A DNA stretch of 64,000 nt from Cytophagaceae bacterium (GTDB lineage Bacteria > Bacteroidota > Bacteroidia > Cytophagales > Spirosomataceae). Made by a program: the position numbers and the translations under genes. Each line of letters begins with the position of its first letter. The stretch's first letter is position 1. The stretch spans positions 87,759 through 151,758 of the forward strand of contig JAIXWQ010000010.1 of assembly GCA_027491195.1 (NCBI GenBank). The letters are read 5' to 3'. The notes below the pieces were generated by a model that was given only the letters and a program-made list of their open reading frames with translations, had not been told where the DNA came from and ran no database searches. Positions 16,693 through 25,256 of the stretch are shown piece by piece.

Positions 16693-17562
16693 ATGATGAA
16701 TCGTGAATTAGTCAATTTTTTTTTGGACCACCTGTCCATCGAAAGGCGCCTCAGTTCGCACACGATTACCTCCTACTCCACTGACTTAGAGCAATTTACC
16801 GCTTTTATAAATCCCACAGAACTCCAGCAGGTTCAAGCCATGGATGTCCGGAAATGGCTCATCAGTTTATCCGATGATAGCCTCCAAAACCGAAGCATTA
16901 ATCGCAAATTAGCCACGCTTCGGACCTTCTATAAATACCTTTTACGAATAGGAAAAATCACCGAAAATCCGATGACCTCCATTCGGATGGTGAAAACCAC
17001 GAAGAAAATCCCCCATTTCGTCCGAGAATCGGAGATGGAGAACCTCGTGGAGAACCGGATAATCGCCACTAATTTCAGCGAAGCGCGCGACGAGCTCATC
17101 CTGTTTTTATTGTATGGAACCGGCATTCGACTCGCTGAACTCATCTCCTTACAAAACTCACAAGTCAATTTAGCGGCTAAAACGATCCGCGTCATCGGAA
17201 AACGAAATAAGGAAAGGGTCATTCCGATACCTGGGCTGCTCATTGACTTAATAGTGGCTTACCGCAGCTTCTGCACGGTTGAACACCCTCATTTATTGCT
17301 AACGGACAAAGGAGAGCCACTTTATCCGATGTTTGTACAACGATTAGTGAAGAAAAATCTAGGGGAATTCAGCCAGCTCGAGAAACTATCTCCGCATGTG
17401 TTGCGCCATACTTATGCGACGCACCTGTTAAATAGAGGCGCTGATTTAAATGCCATCAAAGAACTATTAGGACATGCGAATCTAGCCGCAACGCAAGTCT
17501 ATACCCACAATTCGATGGAAAAGATGAAGGCGATTTACCAGCAAGCGCATCCTAAAGCTTAA
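16693..17562 (+). CDS. xerC: Tyrosine recombinase XerC/XerD
   Basis: 289 residues; a second Met directly follows the first. The N-terminal SAM-like core-binding domain (about 1-95) and the catalytic domain carry the full active set: R146 (GTGIRLAEL), K170, H235 and R238 (HVLRH), H261 (LLGHAN) and Y270 (QVYTH). It probably resolves chromosome dimers at dif. XerC versus XerD cannot be told from sequence alone; the pairing with rpsU is the usual Bacteroidota neighbourhood for the gene called xerC. Its TAA and the thrB TAA share one TTAA. Confidence 0.9.
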   Translation: MMNRELVNFFLDHLSIERRLSSHTITSYSTDLEQFTAFINPTELQQVQAMDVRKWLISLSDDSLQNRSINRKLATLRTFYKYLLRIGKITENPMTSIRMVKTTKKIPHFVRESEMENLVENRIIATNFSEARDELILFLLYGTGIRLAELISLQNSQVNLAAKTIRVIGKRNKERVIPIPGLLIDLIVAYRSFCTVEHPHLLLTDKGEPLYPMFVQRLVKKNLGEFSQLEKLSPHVLRHTYATHLLNRGADLNAIKELLGHANLAATQVYTHNSMEKMKAIYQQAHPKA

Positions 17563-18494
17563 TCAGCTAAGACTACAGGACCTTTTTGATTGATTTGGGA
17601 GACATATTGCTCCGACCCAATGCCTAAAGCAGCGAATTCAGCAGCCATGGCTTCGGCCACTTTCTTTGCTGTTTCCTCTCCTTTCGATAAAGCAAATAGC
17701 GATGGGCCTGAACCAGAAATAGAGCATCCTAAGGCGCCGTTGGCGATAGCCGCTGCTTTCACTTCTGCGAATCCAGGTATTAAGATGGCTCTTGACGGCT
17801 CGATAATCACATCGACTAGGGATCTACCAATTAATTCATAATCAGGCAGTAAGAGGCCGGCTACGAGGCCTGCCACGTTACCCATTTGGGTGATGGTGGT
17901 GGATAAAGAGATCTCCTTATCTAAAATTCCTCGGGCATCCTTCGTATTAACCTCGATTTGAGGATGAACGATGCTGGCATATAAATCTTCAGGTACAGGT
18001 ACTTGAATGATATCGAGTGGATCGTAGGAACGAATGACGATAAAGCCTCCTAATAAAGAGGGGCCTACATTGTCTGCGTGCGCGGAGCCGCAGGCGACGC
18101 GCTCACCTTCCATCGCGAAGGGCAAGAGATCTTTTTGGGATAATGGGCGGCCCATCAGTTCATTTGCGGCGAAAACGCCAGCAACCGCGGAAGCAGCTGA
18201 TGAACCTAAGCCAGAACCTAAAGGCATGTCCTTGTGCAATGACAGCTCAAAACCTTGGTCTTCACGACCGATGAAGCTTAAATACTTTTGGATAGCAATT
18301 CCGGCCGTGTTTTTCTCTACGGCTTTGGGCAAACGACCATCATCGCCTGTAATCTCTTTAATGATGATTCCTGGTGTAGACTTCTTTTCTAAAACGACCT
18401 CATCTCCCGGGTGATTCACCGCAAAACCGAAGATATCGAATCCACAAGCCACATTCGCTACCGTTGCAGGTGCATATACACGTATCTTTTCCAT
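17559..18494 (-). CDS. thrB: Homoserine kinase
   Basis: 311 residues from the ATG at 18494. GHMP kinase signatures: N-terminal VRVYAPAT-like start (IRVYAPATVANVACGFD), the ATP loop LGSGLGSSAASAVAG (about 93-107) and the C-terminal GCSISGSGPSLFAL. It phosphorylates homoserine on the way to threonine. One base separates its start from the thrA stop, so thrA and thrB are cotranscribed; thrC does not follow and must lie elsewhere. Confidence 0.95.
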   Translation of the reverse strand: MEKIRVYAPATVANVACGFDIFGFAVNHPGDEVVLEKKSTPGIIIKEITGDDGRLPKAVEKNTAGIAIQKYLSFIGREDQGFELSLHKDMPLGSGLGSSAASAVAGVFAANELMGRPLSQKDLLPFAMEGERVACGSAHADNVGPSLLGGFIVIRSYDPLDIIQVPVPEDLYASIVHPQIEVNTKDARGILDKEISLSTTITQMGNVAGLVAGLLLPDYELIGRSLVDVIIEPSRAILIPGFAEVKAAAIANGALGCSISGSGPSLFALSKGEETAKKVAEAMAAEFAALGIGSEQYVSQINQKGPVVLAD

Positions 18495-18495
18495 A

Positions 18496-20958
18496 TTATG
18501 CGAGATGACTACCAATGGATACAATATCAGCAAAAACACCTGAGGCGGTCACTTCCGCACCAGCACCAGGTCCTTTGATCACTAAGGGGCGATCATGGTA
18601 ACGTTTGGTCGTAAAGGCAATCACATTATCTGCTCCATCCATCTGATAGAAAGGATGAGAAGGACCTACTGAGCGTAAACCGATCGTGATTTTTTGATTT
18701 TCCAAACAAGCAATATAACGCAGAACCTCCCCTTTCGAAGCGGCTTCATTCACTAATTGCTCGAAGAAATCGTTTGCTCTATCAATCTCCTCAAAGAAAG
18801 CATCCACCGATGGTGCAGCCTCACAGGCAGGAGGAATAATTTTCTCAATCGTGATATCAGAGAACTCTAATTTCATCCCAATTTCACGACTTAAAATCAA
18901 AATTTTACGAGCCACATCCATCCCACTTAAATCTTCTCTCGGATCTGGTTCGGTATAGCCTTTCTCTTTCGCCGTTCTCAATACCTCACCAAAGGATTTC
19001 CCCGGCTTAAATTGGTTAAACAGGAACGATAAAGTACCAGATAAAATCCCCTCAATTTTCTCAAAGCGATCACCCGATGCGATTAAGCCTTGCAAGGTAT
19101 TAATGACTGGTAAACCGGCCCCTACATTCGTCTCATACAAGAACTTAACACCCTTAGCTAGAGCCGTTTGATGTAATTGAGCATATAATTCATAAGGACC
19201 TGAATTCGCTACTTTATTCGGTGTTACCACCGAAATATTAGACTGGAATAGGCCTAAATAATTCGTATAAATCTCCTTGTTTGCTGTGCAATCCGCAAAA
19301 ATGGAATTAGGCAAGTTCAAGGATTTGATTTGAGCAATAAAACCAGCTAAATCTGCCGCTTGACCCGTTTGATTCAATAAGTCCAAAGCCTTATCTAACT
19401 CAATCCCCTCTTCTTGAATCAATTGCTTTCGGCTATTCGCGATACCGATTAGGCGAATGCGAATACCTTTGTATTTGGCTAAATAATGCTCCTGACCAAT
19501 AATTTGCTCTAATAAAGTCTTCCCTATCAGACCAGCGCCTACTAGGTAGAGGTGCAAGGTTTTGATTTGTGAAAAGAAAAAAGTTTCGTGAATAACGTTC
19601 AGGGCCTTAGAAAGGTCCTTATTTTCAATCACAACAGATATATTCAACTCGGAAGAACCTTGCGCCGTAGCCACAATGTTAATTCCATTTTTCCCTAGAG
19701 AAGAGAATAATTTACCACTCACACCCGTGTGCTTGCGCATACCTTCTCCCACTACCGCAATAACAGAAAGGTCTTTTTGGATATCAATTCCCTCAATATC
19801 ACCTGCAGCCATCTCTGTCGCGAATTCTTTTTCTAGCACTTTACGCACCTTTTCAGATACGGCTGGATCAATGGCAAAACAGATACTATGCTCAGATGAG
19901 GCTTGAGAAATCAAGACAACTGATATTTTTTCGCGGGCTAATACAGTAAATAACTTGGCTGAAACACCAGCCACACCTATCATTCCAGAGCCTTGTAAAT
20001 TAACTAACGCCAACTGATCAATCGACGAAATACCCGTAATGATATAAGGACTGCCCGTCGGTTCTTTGCTAACAACAGTTCCTGCAAAAGACGGATTAAA
20101 CGTGTTCAACACACGAATAGGGATGTTTTTCGCAAAGGCAGGCTGTAAAGACGGAGGATAAATGACTTTAGCCCCAAAATGGGTTAATTCCATCGCTTCC
20201 GCATACGAAATCGAAGGAATCGTAAACGCAGACTTTACTTTGCGCGGATCTGAGGTCATCATACCATCCACATCCGTCCAAATCTCGATCTCTTTTACAC
20301 CTAAAGCAGCACCCAAAACGGAAGCCGTATAGTCAGAACCACCCCGACCTAAAGTCGTGGTCTCCCCTTTAGAATTAGAAGCAATAAAGCCAGTCACCAA
20401 GCCTATTTTCCCTTTATTCGTTTCAAAGAAAGAGTTAATCAAGGCATTAGTCACCGTAAAATCTACTTCTGAATGACTAAATGCACTATTCGTTTTTATG
20501 ATTTCGCGCGCATCTACATAAAGTACAGGAAGTCCTTTCTGCTGTAAAATGGCAAAAATTAAATAGGTAGAGAGTCTTTCACCAAAACTAACCAATAAAT
20601 CAGAGGTCTTAGGCGAAATCTCTTTGATCAAATTGATACCTTTCAGCACATCCCGCAATTCATTCACCAAAGTACGCACATGGGCGATAACTTGGCTTTG
20701 CCCCGTTACTGGAATAAAGTGCTTAATCACGTCAAAATGACGCGTTTCGATAGTCTCAATTAAAGTATTTACCGTGCTTTTCGGCTGAGCCGCAAGGGTG
20801 CCCGCTTCCAACAAATGATTGGTCACACCGCCCATGGCAGAAAAAACAACAGCAAAGTCTGAGGAGGATTTCCAGTTTGACTCGATAATCGTCAAAACGG
20901 ATTGAATGCTTTCGATGCTTCCACAACTAGTCCCACCGAATTTTAGGATTTTTTCCAT
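18496..20958 (-). CDS. thrA: Bifunctional aspartate kinase / homoserine dehydrogenase I
   Basis: 820 residues from the ATG at 20958. The kinase half opens with ILKFGGTSCGS and contains the GRGGSDYTA loop; two ACT repeats follow (about 310-450, with VAGVSAKLFTVLA and GVSGKLFSSLGKNGINIVA); the dehydrogenase half starts with the NAD motif GAGLIGKTLLEQI near residue 460 and has the ADCTANKE, TPNK and GILSGTLSF segments. It performs steps 1 and 3 of the aspartate pathway to threonine. A hairpin lies in its short 5' leader. Confidence 0.96.
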   Translation of the reverse strand: MEKILKFGGTSCGSIESIQSVLTIIESNWKSSSDFAVVFSAMGGVTNHLLEAGTLAAQPKSTVNTLIETIETRHFDVIKHFIPVTGQSQVIAHVRTLVNELRDVLKGINLIKEISPKTSDLLVSFGERLSTYLIFAILQQKGLPVLYVDAREIIKTNSAFSHSEVDFTVTNALINSFFETNKGKIGLVTGFIASNSKGETTTLGRGGSDYTASVLGAALGVKEIEIWTDVDGMMTSDPRKVKSAFTIPSISYAEAMELTHFGAKVIYPPSLQPAFAKNIPIRVLNTFNPSFAGTVVSKEPTGSPYIITGISSIDQLALVNLQGSGMIGVAGVSAKLFTVLAREKISVVLISQASSEHSICFAIDPAVSEKVRKVLEKEFATEMAAGDIEGIDIQKDLSVIAVVGEGMRKHTGVSGKLFSSLGKNGINIVATAQGSSELNISVVIENKDLSKALNVIHETFFFSQIKTLHLYLVGAGLIGKTLLEQIIGQEHYLAKYKGIRIRLIGIANSRKQLIQEEGIELDKALDLLNQTGQAADLAGFIAQIKSLNLPNSIFADCTANKEIYTNYLGLFQSNISVVTPNKVANSGPYELYAQLHQTALAKGVKFLYETNVGAGLPVINTLQGLIASGDRFEKIEGILSGTLSFLFNQFKPGKSFGEVLRTAKEKGYTEPDPREDLSGMDVARKILILSREIGMKLEFSDITIEKIIPPACEAAPSVDAFFEEIDRANDFFEQLVNEAASKGEVLRYIACLENQKITIGLRSVGPSHPFYQMDGADNVIAFTTKRYHDRPLVIKGPGAGAEVTASGVFADIVSIGSHLA

Positions 20959-20980
20959 TAAATAAGAAAACAAAATGATA

Positions 20981-21002
20981 CTCAGCTCTACAAACAGCTG
21001 AG
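20981..21002 (-). promoter_or_regulatory. Hairpin in the thrA 5' leader
   Basis: CTCAGCT / AGCTGAG stem of 7 bp with an 8-nt loop, between the thrA promoter and its ATG. It could be a weak terminator of the upstream exbB-exbD-DUF421 unit or a leader element. No leader peptide rich in Thr or Ile is present. Confidence 0.5.
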
Positions 21003-21011
21003 ATTTAAGGA

Positions 21012-21019
21012 CAAATATA
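21012..21019 (-). promoter_or_regulatory. -7 promoter element for thrA-thrB
   Basis: Minus-strand TATATTTG, an exact TAnnTTTG match, 53 nt before the thrA ATG. Confidence 0.62.
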
Positions 21020-21024
21020 CGATA

Positions 21025-21537
21025 TTAGGCCGTATTTCTGCCTATAATGTGAAGTGCTTTATGCTTTCTTTTACTTGAATTGCGATAATTATCCGTTAAA
21101 ACAGAAATATTCCCATCTACTTCGAATACAGCTAAATCCACCTCAGAAAGACTAGATACGCCATGTTCTCGAACGACCGCCTCTAATTGTACTAACGTAA
21201 GCCCTGCTTTTTTCAGACCTGACTCTTTAACGACTCCGTGATAAATCAATAAGACAGGCTCTCCTTCAATGGCTTTCGCTAAAAATGGGCTATAAGTGGA
21301 TAGAAATTTGAAACCATAATTCATCACAAATAAGGCGAAAGCGGCTACTAAACCACCACCCAGACTCGAGTCTGAGCCGACCATGGCATTTTGGACGGCG
21401 TTAGAGATCAACAAAATGAAAACCACATCAACCACCGATAATTGTGCAAATTCCTTCTTCCCAAAAAAACGAATAGCCGCTACGATAAACACGTAAACGG
21501 CTATTGATTTGAGGGCAATGATAACATAGCCTTCCAT
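21025..21537 (-). CDS. DUF421 family membrane protein (YetF-like)
   Basis: 170 residues. Three N-terminal membrane segments (about 4-21, 31-48 and 58-76) are followed by a soluble domain with GEPVLLIYHGVVKESGLKKAGLT and VDLAVFEVDGNISVL, characteristic of DUF421/YetF proteins. Their role is unclear; in Bacillus spores relatives assist germinant receptors. It starts 6 bp after exbD on the same strand and is probably cotranscribed. Confidence 0.88.
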   Translation of the reverse strand: MEGYVIIALKSIAVYVFIVAAIRFFGKKEFAQLSVVDVVFILLISNAVQNAMVGSDSSLGGGLVAAFALFVMNYGFKFLSTYSPFLAKAIEGEPVLLIYHGVVKESGLKKAGLTLVQLEAVVREHGVSSLSEVDLAVFEVDGNISVLTDNYRNSSKRKHKALHIIGRNTA

Positions 21538-21543
21538 ATACTC

Positions 21544-21945
21544 TTACTTTTTCTTTTCTGCGGCCATCACCATCGCTAATTTTAATTTAGCGGCTAGGTC
21601 GTAGATATTCGTTAACTCTTGTACTGTCTGGTTGCGATCCATACGAACTACTAATGTAACTGCCTTTTTAGAAGTGGCCTCTTTTGTAAGTTCAGCCTCT
21701 AAATTCGCCACGTCCACTAATCGATCATCAATATAATAATTCAATTTCTCATCAACTGTTAAACGAATGACTTCGTTCGCCGGTGTAGGCATAGGCTTTG
21801 CCGTTTCTGGTAAAAGCAATTTAATCGCATCAGGAGAAGCAAGCGTCGAAATCATTAAAAAGAACATCAATAGAAAGAAAAGGATATCCGCTAAGGCCCC
21901 TGTTTCTACTTCTGATGCTTCTCTGGCTCTTTTTCTAAAGTTCAT
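21544..21945 (-). CDS. ExbD/TolR biopolymer transport protein
   Basis: 133 residues. A short cytoplasmic head (FRKRAREASEVETGA) precedes one membrane helix (about 18-36) containing the conserved Asp of LADILFFLLMFFL, then a periplasmic domain ending in AMVMAAEKKK. The protein works with an ExbB/TolQ channel to use the proton gradient for energising TonB receptors or Tol. Four bases separate it from the channel gene. Confidence 0.92.
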   Translation of the reverse strand: MNFRKRAREASEVETGALADILFFLLMFFLMISTLASPDAIKLLLPETAKPMPTPANEVIRLTVDEKLNYYIDDRLVDVANLEAELTKEATSKKAVTLVVRMDRNQTVQELTNIYDLAAKLKLAMVMAAEKKK

Positions 21946-21949
21946 TGAA

Positions 21950-22702
21950 TTAAGATTTAGAAGCTGGCTTGTGAAGAATATCTAAGAAATCAATCGCTGT
22001 AATCTCCATTTTATTGATCGTACGATCAATCATCGTCGTTAATAAGGTATACAATACATAAGCAATGATACCTACAATTAAACCCGATGCGGATGTCACC
22101 ATTTTCTCATAAATACCCCCTGCAATCGTAGAAATATCAATTTTATTTGAAATTGAAATGTTGTGGAAGGTACGAATCATACCCGTAACTGTTCCTAAGA
22201 ATCCGAACATCGGAGCAATACGAGCAATGGCACTTAGAATACCTAAATTCTTCTCCATGTTGTAGATTTCTACTTTGGCCTTATTCTCAATAGCCGCCTC
22301 AATATCGCGAATAGGTGATCCTAAACGAGACAATCCTTTTTCTAACAACTTAGCAATGGGATACGAATTCGTTTTGCAGAAATTAATCGCACCTTGTACA
22401 TTTCCTGCTTGCAACATATCATTGATCGTGTGCAAGAAATTCTCATCTAATTTCGCCGTTTTACGAATGTATAAATAGCGTTCGACGAACAAGAAAACGG
22501 CTGCAGCAAACAAGAAACCGATTGGATACATCACATATCCACCTTTTCCCAATAAGTCTAAAACCGAAAATTCTTCTACGACTACTTTAGTCACCTCTTG
22601 AACCGGACCAGAAGCATTAACAATAGAATCTGCCACAGCAGAAGAAAGTGAATCGACGGTTACACCCGCCTGAAGTAAAATAGTTGCTAGCGATAAAGCC
22701 AT
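21950..22702 (-). CDS. MotA/TolQ/ExbB proton channel protein
   Basis: 250 residues. It has a periplasmic-facing N-terminus, a first membrane segment (about 57-73), a cytoplasmic helical domain with AIENKAKVEIYNMEKNLGILSAIARIAPMFGFLGTV and the two closing membrane helices with the GTVTGMI and GLIVGIIAYVLYT motifs of the ExbB/TolQ family. Together with the ExbD next to it, it forms a motor for outer-membrane energy coupling. A TAAACTTG box lies upstream on the minus strand. Confidence 0.92.
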   Translation of the reverse strand: MALSLATILLQAGVTVDSLSSAVADSIVNASGPVQEVTKVVVEEFSVLDLLGKGGYVMYPIGFLFAAAVFLFVERYLYIRKTAKLDENFLHTINDMLQAGNVQGAINFCKTNSYPIAKLLEKGLSRLGSPIRDIEAAIENKAKVEIYNMEKNLGILSAIARIAPMFGFLGTVTGMIRTFHNISISNKIDISTIAGGIYEKMVTSASGLIVGIIAYVLYTLLTTMIDRTINKMEITAIDFLDILHKPASKS

Positions 22703-22758
22703 AGGATGAATTGATTAATCTTATTAACTACAAGTTTACAATTTTTTTTTTATAATCT

Positions 22759-23688
22759 CTAGGGTTGTTGTGAGGAAGGAGCTAGTTCTTTAAACCAAAA
22801 TCCTTCTTTCAAACTGTACGAAGAAAACCAAAGCTCGTTTACTTCCAATTCCCGCAATACCTTCTCAATTAAAAAGGTGGCATAAGGGAAAATACTTGCC
22901 CTGAATGCTCTCATACCAGGATAGGCCTTCCGCTCTTCATAAGGCAAGGCGTCCAAATTCAACTTATGCTGGAAAAACTGGTTCAAATCAATCTCGCAAG
23001 AAGCTGGTGCGTTGCCTGGCCTATTCTCTAAATCCAAAATCGTCTCAAAAGCACCTGCGGCCCCTATCAATACCTCGGGTTTTGAATTCTCACAGGCCTG
23101 GAACAAAACACCTATTTCTTTCGTCACATGCACATCTAAATCCTTTACAATTGATAAACTAAATTCATTATCCACCGAAAAAAGGGACTTTAATCGCAAG
23201 CCGCCTAATTCTAAACTCACTCGATACAGGACCTCATATCCTTTAAATAAGATGAATTCCACACTTCCTCCCCCTATATCCATTACCAAACTCGTTTTCT
23301 CCCAACGATCAGGAAGCGAATTTCGTATCCCCGCATAGATATATTCTGCTTCTTGAATTCCATCAATCACTAAAATAGAGACTCCCAGTTCTTCTTTTAC
23401 CCGTTCTATAAAAGCCCCGGCATTCGATGCTCGACGTAAAATGCTTGTTCCGATGGCATAAAAATCGCTGATGTCCCCTCCTTTGGACAAAAACAAAGAC
23501 ACGAATTCATGTAAGGCGACAAGCGCCCGATCCATCGCATCTTCTTGCAGGACTACCTGCTCCATGGCTCCCATCCCCAAACCCACCGGGCGTTGTAAGT
23601 GCTCTAACACCTGGAAATGGTCTAGTGGAGAAATAAGTAATTGGAAGGTATTCGTACCGAGGTCCGCAATGGCGCAGATTTTTGACAT
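22759..23688 (-). CDS. Ppx/GppA family phosphatase
   Basis: 309 residues covering the two actin-like lobes. AIADLGTNTFQLLI is the first phosphate loop, GTSILRRASNA the middle motif and VMDIGGGSVEFILF the second phosphate loop. Enzymes of this family release phosphate from polyphosphate or from pppGpp; this short form lacks the C-terminal HD region of long Ppx proteins. Which substrate it uses cannot be decided from sequence. Confidence 0.9.
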   Translation of the reverse strand: MSKICAIADLGTNTFQLLISPLDHFQVLEHLQRPVGLGMGAMEQVVLQEDAMDRALVALHEFVSLFLSKGGDISDFYAIGTSILRRASNAGAFIERVKEELGVSILVIDGIQEAEYIYAGIRNSLPDRWEKTSLVMDIGGGSVEFILFKGYEVLYRVSLELGGLRLKSLFSVDNEFSLSIVKDLDVHVTKEIGVLFQACENSKPEVLIGAAGAFETILDLENRPGNAPASCEIDLNQFFQHKLNLDALPYEERKAYPGMRAFRASIFPYATFLIEKVLRELEVNELWFSSYSLKEGFWFKELAPSSQQP

Positions 23689-23774
23689 TATGAGTTATTT
23701 GGAACAAAAATAAGCCGAAAAGGGGTTCAAGAATAAATAATATTCTTTATTTTAGTAAAAATGTATTTTGAAAA

Positions 23775-25178
23775 ATGCTAGATCCCGAATTCGACGAGAA
23801 TAAAGAAGACATTCAATCTTCCGTACAGCGCTACGAAAACATGTTGAATCAGCAAGAAAACGCGTTTTTCGATGCAGAAACCCTAGAACAAATCGCTGAA
23901 CATTACTTTGTTCAATCCCGTTTTGATCAAGCCTTAGATGCCGTTAATTTAGGGCTTTCCCATTTCAATTATTCCCTCGAATTAATTACCCTAAAAGCCC
24001 AAATTTTAGGTGAAATGCAGCGACCTGAAGAGGCCATGGAATTAATCGAAAACTCCATCCTGCTTTTCCCTAATGACATCGAATTAACCCTGGTGAAAGG
24101 CTATTTACTAAGCCAAATGGGACAACACGAGGAATCTATCCAACTCTTTTTAGCGGCTTTAGATCGCACGGAAGAGAAAGATGAAGTCTACTTTCGTATC
24201 GGTTTAAGCTACCAAGCCTGGGGAAAACCTCGGGAGGCAGTCGATATGCTAAAAAAGTGCTTAGAGCTTAATTCGGAGAACGAAAATGCCCTGGTGGAAC
24301 TCGCTAATTGCTTAGATGAAATAGGCAAAATCGAGGAAAGCATCCCCTATTACAAGCAGTTTATTGATGCCGATCCATTCTCATTTACGGCCTGGTATAA
24401 TTTAGGTATAGCTTATTCGAAATTAAAGCAGTTTGAAAAGGCGATCGATGCCTATGAATATTCACTGGCGATTGAACCTACTTTTGGTTCCTCCCTATTC
24501 AATTTAGGCAACACCTACATGAATATTCAAGAATATGCGAAGGCAGAAGAAGCCTATCAATTATGCTTGAAATACGATGATCCTAATCCCGAATTATATT
24601 GCTGTTTAGGCGCAAGTATCGAAAGACAACGCCGATTTGACGAAGCCTTACCTTTTTACAAGGAGGCCATCAAAGTCGATCCATTGTGGGATGAAGGATA
24701 TTATGGATTAGCAGTTTGTCTAACGGAGATGGACAAATGGTTTGAAGCCTTGCATTTCTTAAAAAAAGCGCTGAAACTAAATGACACGAATCCCTTGTAT
24801 TGGACGGGTTTAGCAGATGTAGAATCCTATTTAGGAAACCCTGTTTCTGCTGATGAGGCCTATGCCAAATCCGTAGATCTAGATTCCTTCTTCGCTCCTA
24901 CTTGGGTAAAATGGGCGCAGTTGCATTACGATCTTAATGATTTCGAAAAATGTGCTGAAATCATGCTCTCAGCCATAGACGAACTACCAGAGGAAGCCGA
25001 TTTATATTACCGTGCCGCTATCTTTTTAATCAAAGCAGGCCAATTTAAAGAGGCTTTTCATTTCTTAGAATCTGGACTCCTGTTAGATTATGATAAGCAT
25101 GAAATTATTTTCGAATATTTCCCTAATATGGAAACACAAAAGGCGATTTACAAGTTAATCCAACAGTACAAGAAATAA
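23775..25178 (+). CDS. Tetratricopeptide repeat protein
   Basis: 467 residues made almost entirely of TPR units of about 34 residues, for example YFRIGLSYQAWGKPREAVDMLKKCLELN and AWYNLGIAYSKLKQFEKAIDAYEYSL. The N-terminus is acidic (DPEFDENKED) with no signal peptide, so a cytoplasmic scaffold is likely. No enzymatic motif is seen. It lies 78 bp ahead of the large M16 protease on the same strand, with no recognised terminator between. Confidence 0.9.
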   Translation: MLDPEFDENKEDIQSSVQRYENMLNQQENAFFDAETLEQIAEHYFVQSRFDQALDAVNLGLSHFNYSLELITLKAQILGEMQRPEEAMELIENSILLFPNDIELTLVKGYLLSQMGQHEESIQLFLAALDRTEEKDEVYFRIGLSYQAWGKPREAVDMLKKCLELNSENENALVELANCLDEIGKIEESIPYYKQFIDADPFSFTAWYNLGIAYSKLKQFEKAIDAYEYSLAIEPTFGSSLFNLGNTYMNIQEYAKAEEAYQLCLKYDDPNPELYCCLGASIERQRRFDEALPFYKEAIKVDPLWDEGYYGLAVCLTEMDKWFEALHFLKKALKLNDTNPLYWTGLADVESYLGNPVSADEAYAKSVDLDSFFAPTWVKWAQLHYDLNDFEKCAEIMLSAIDELPEEADLYYRAAIFLIKAGQFKEAFHFLESGLLLDYDKHEIIFEYFPNMETQKAIYKLIQQYKK

Positions 25179-25256
25179 TTATTGCCGTTCATCATTTTAT
25201 CAATACTCTTAATTCAATTTATTTCTATTTTTCGAGTCAATAAACAAAATACCCCT

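Noticed and set aside
20959..21024. Threonine attenuator with leader peptide
   Set aside because: No ATG-initiated Thr/Ile-rich leader peptide in the thrA leader.
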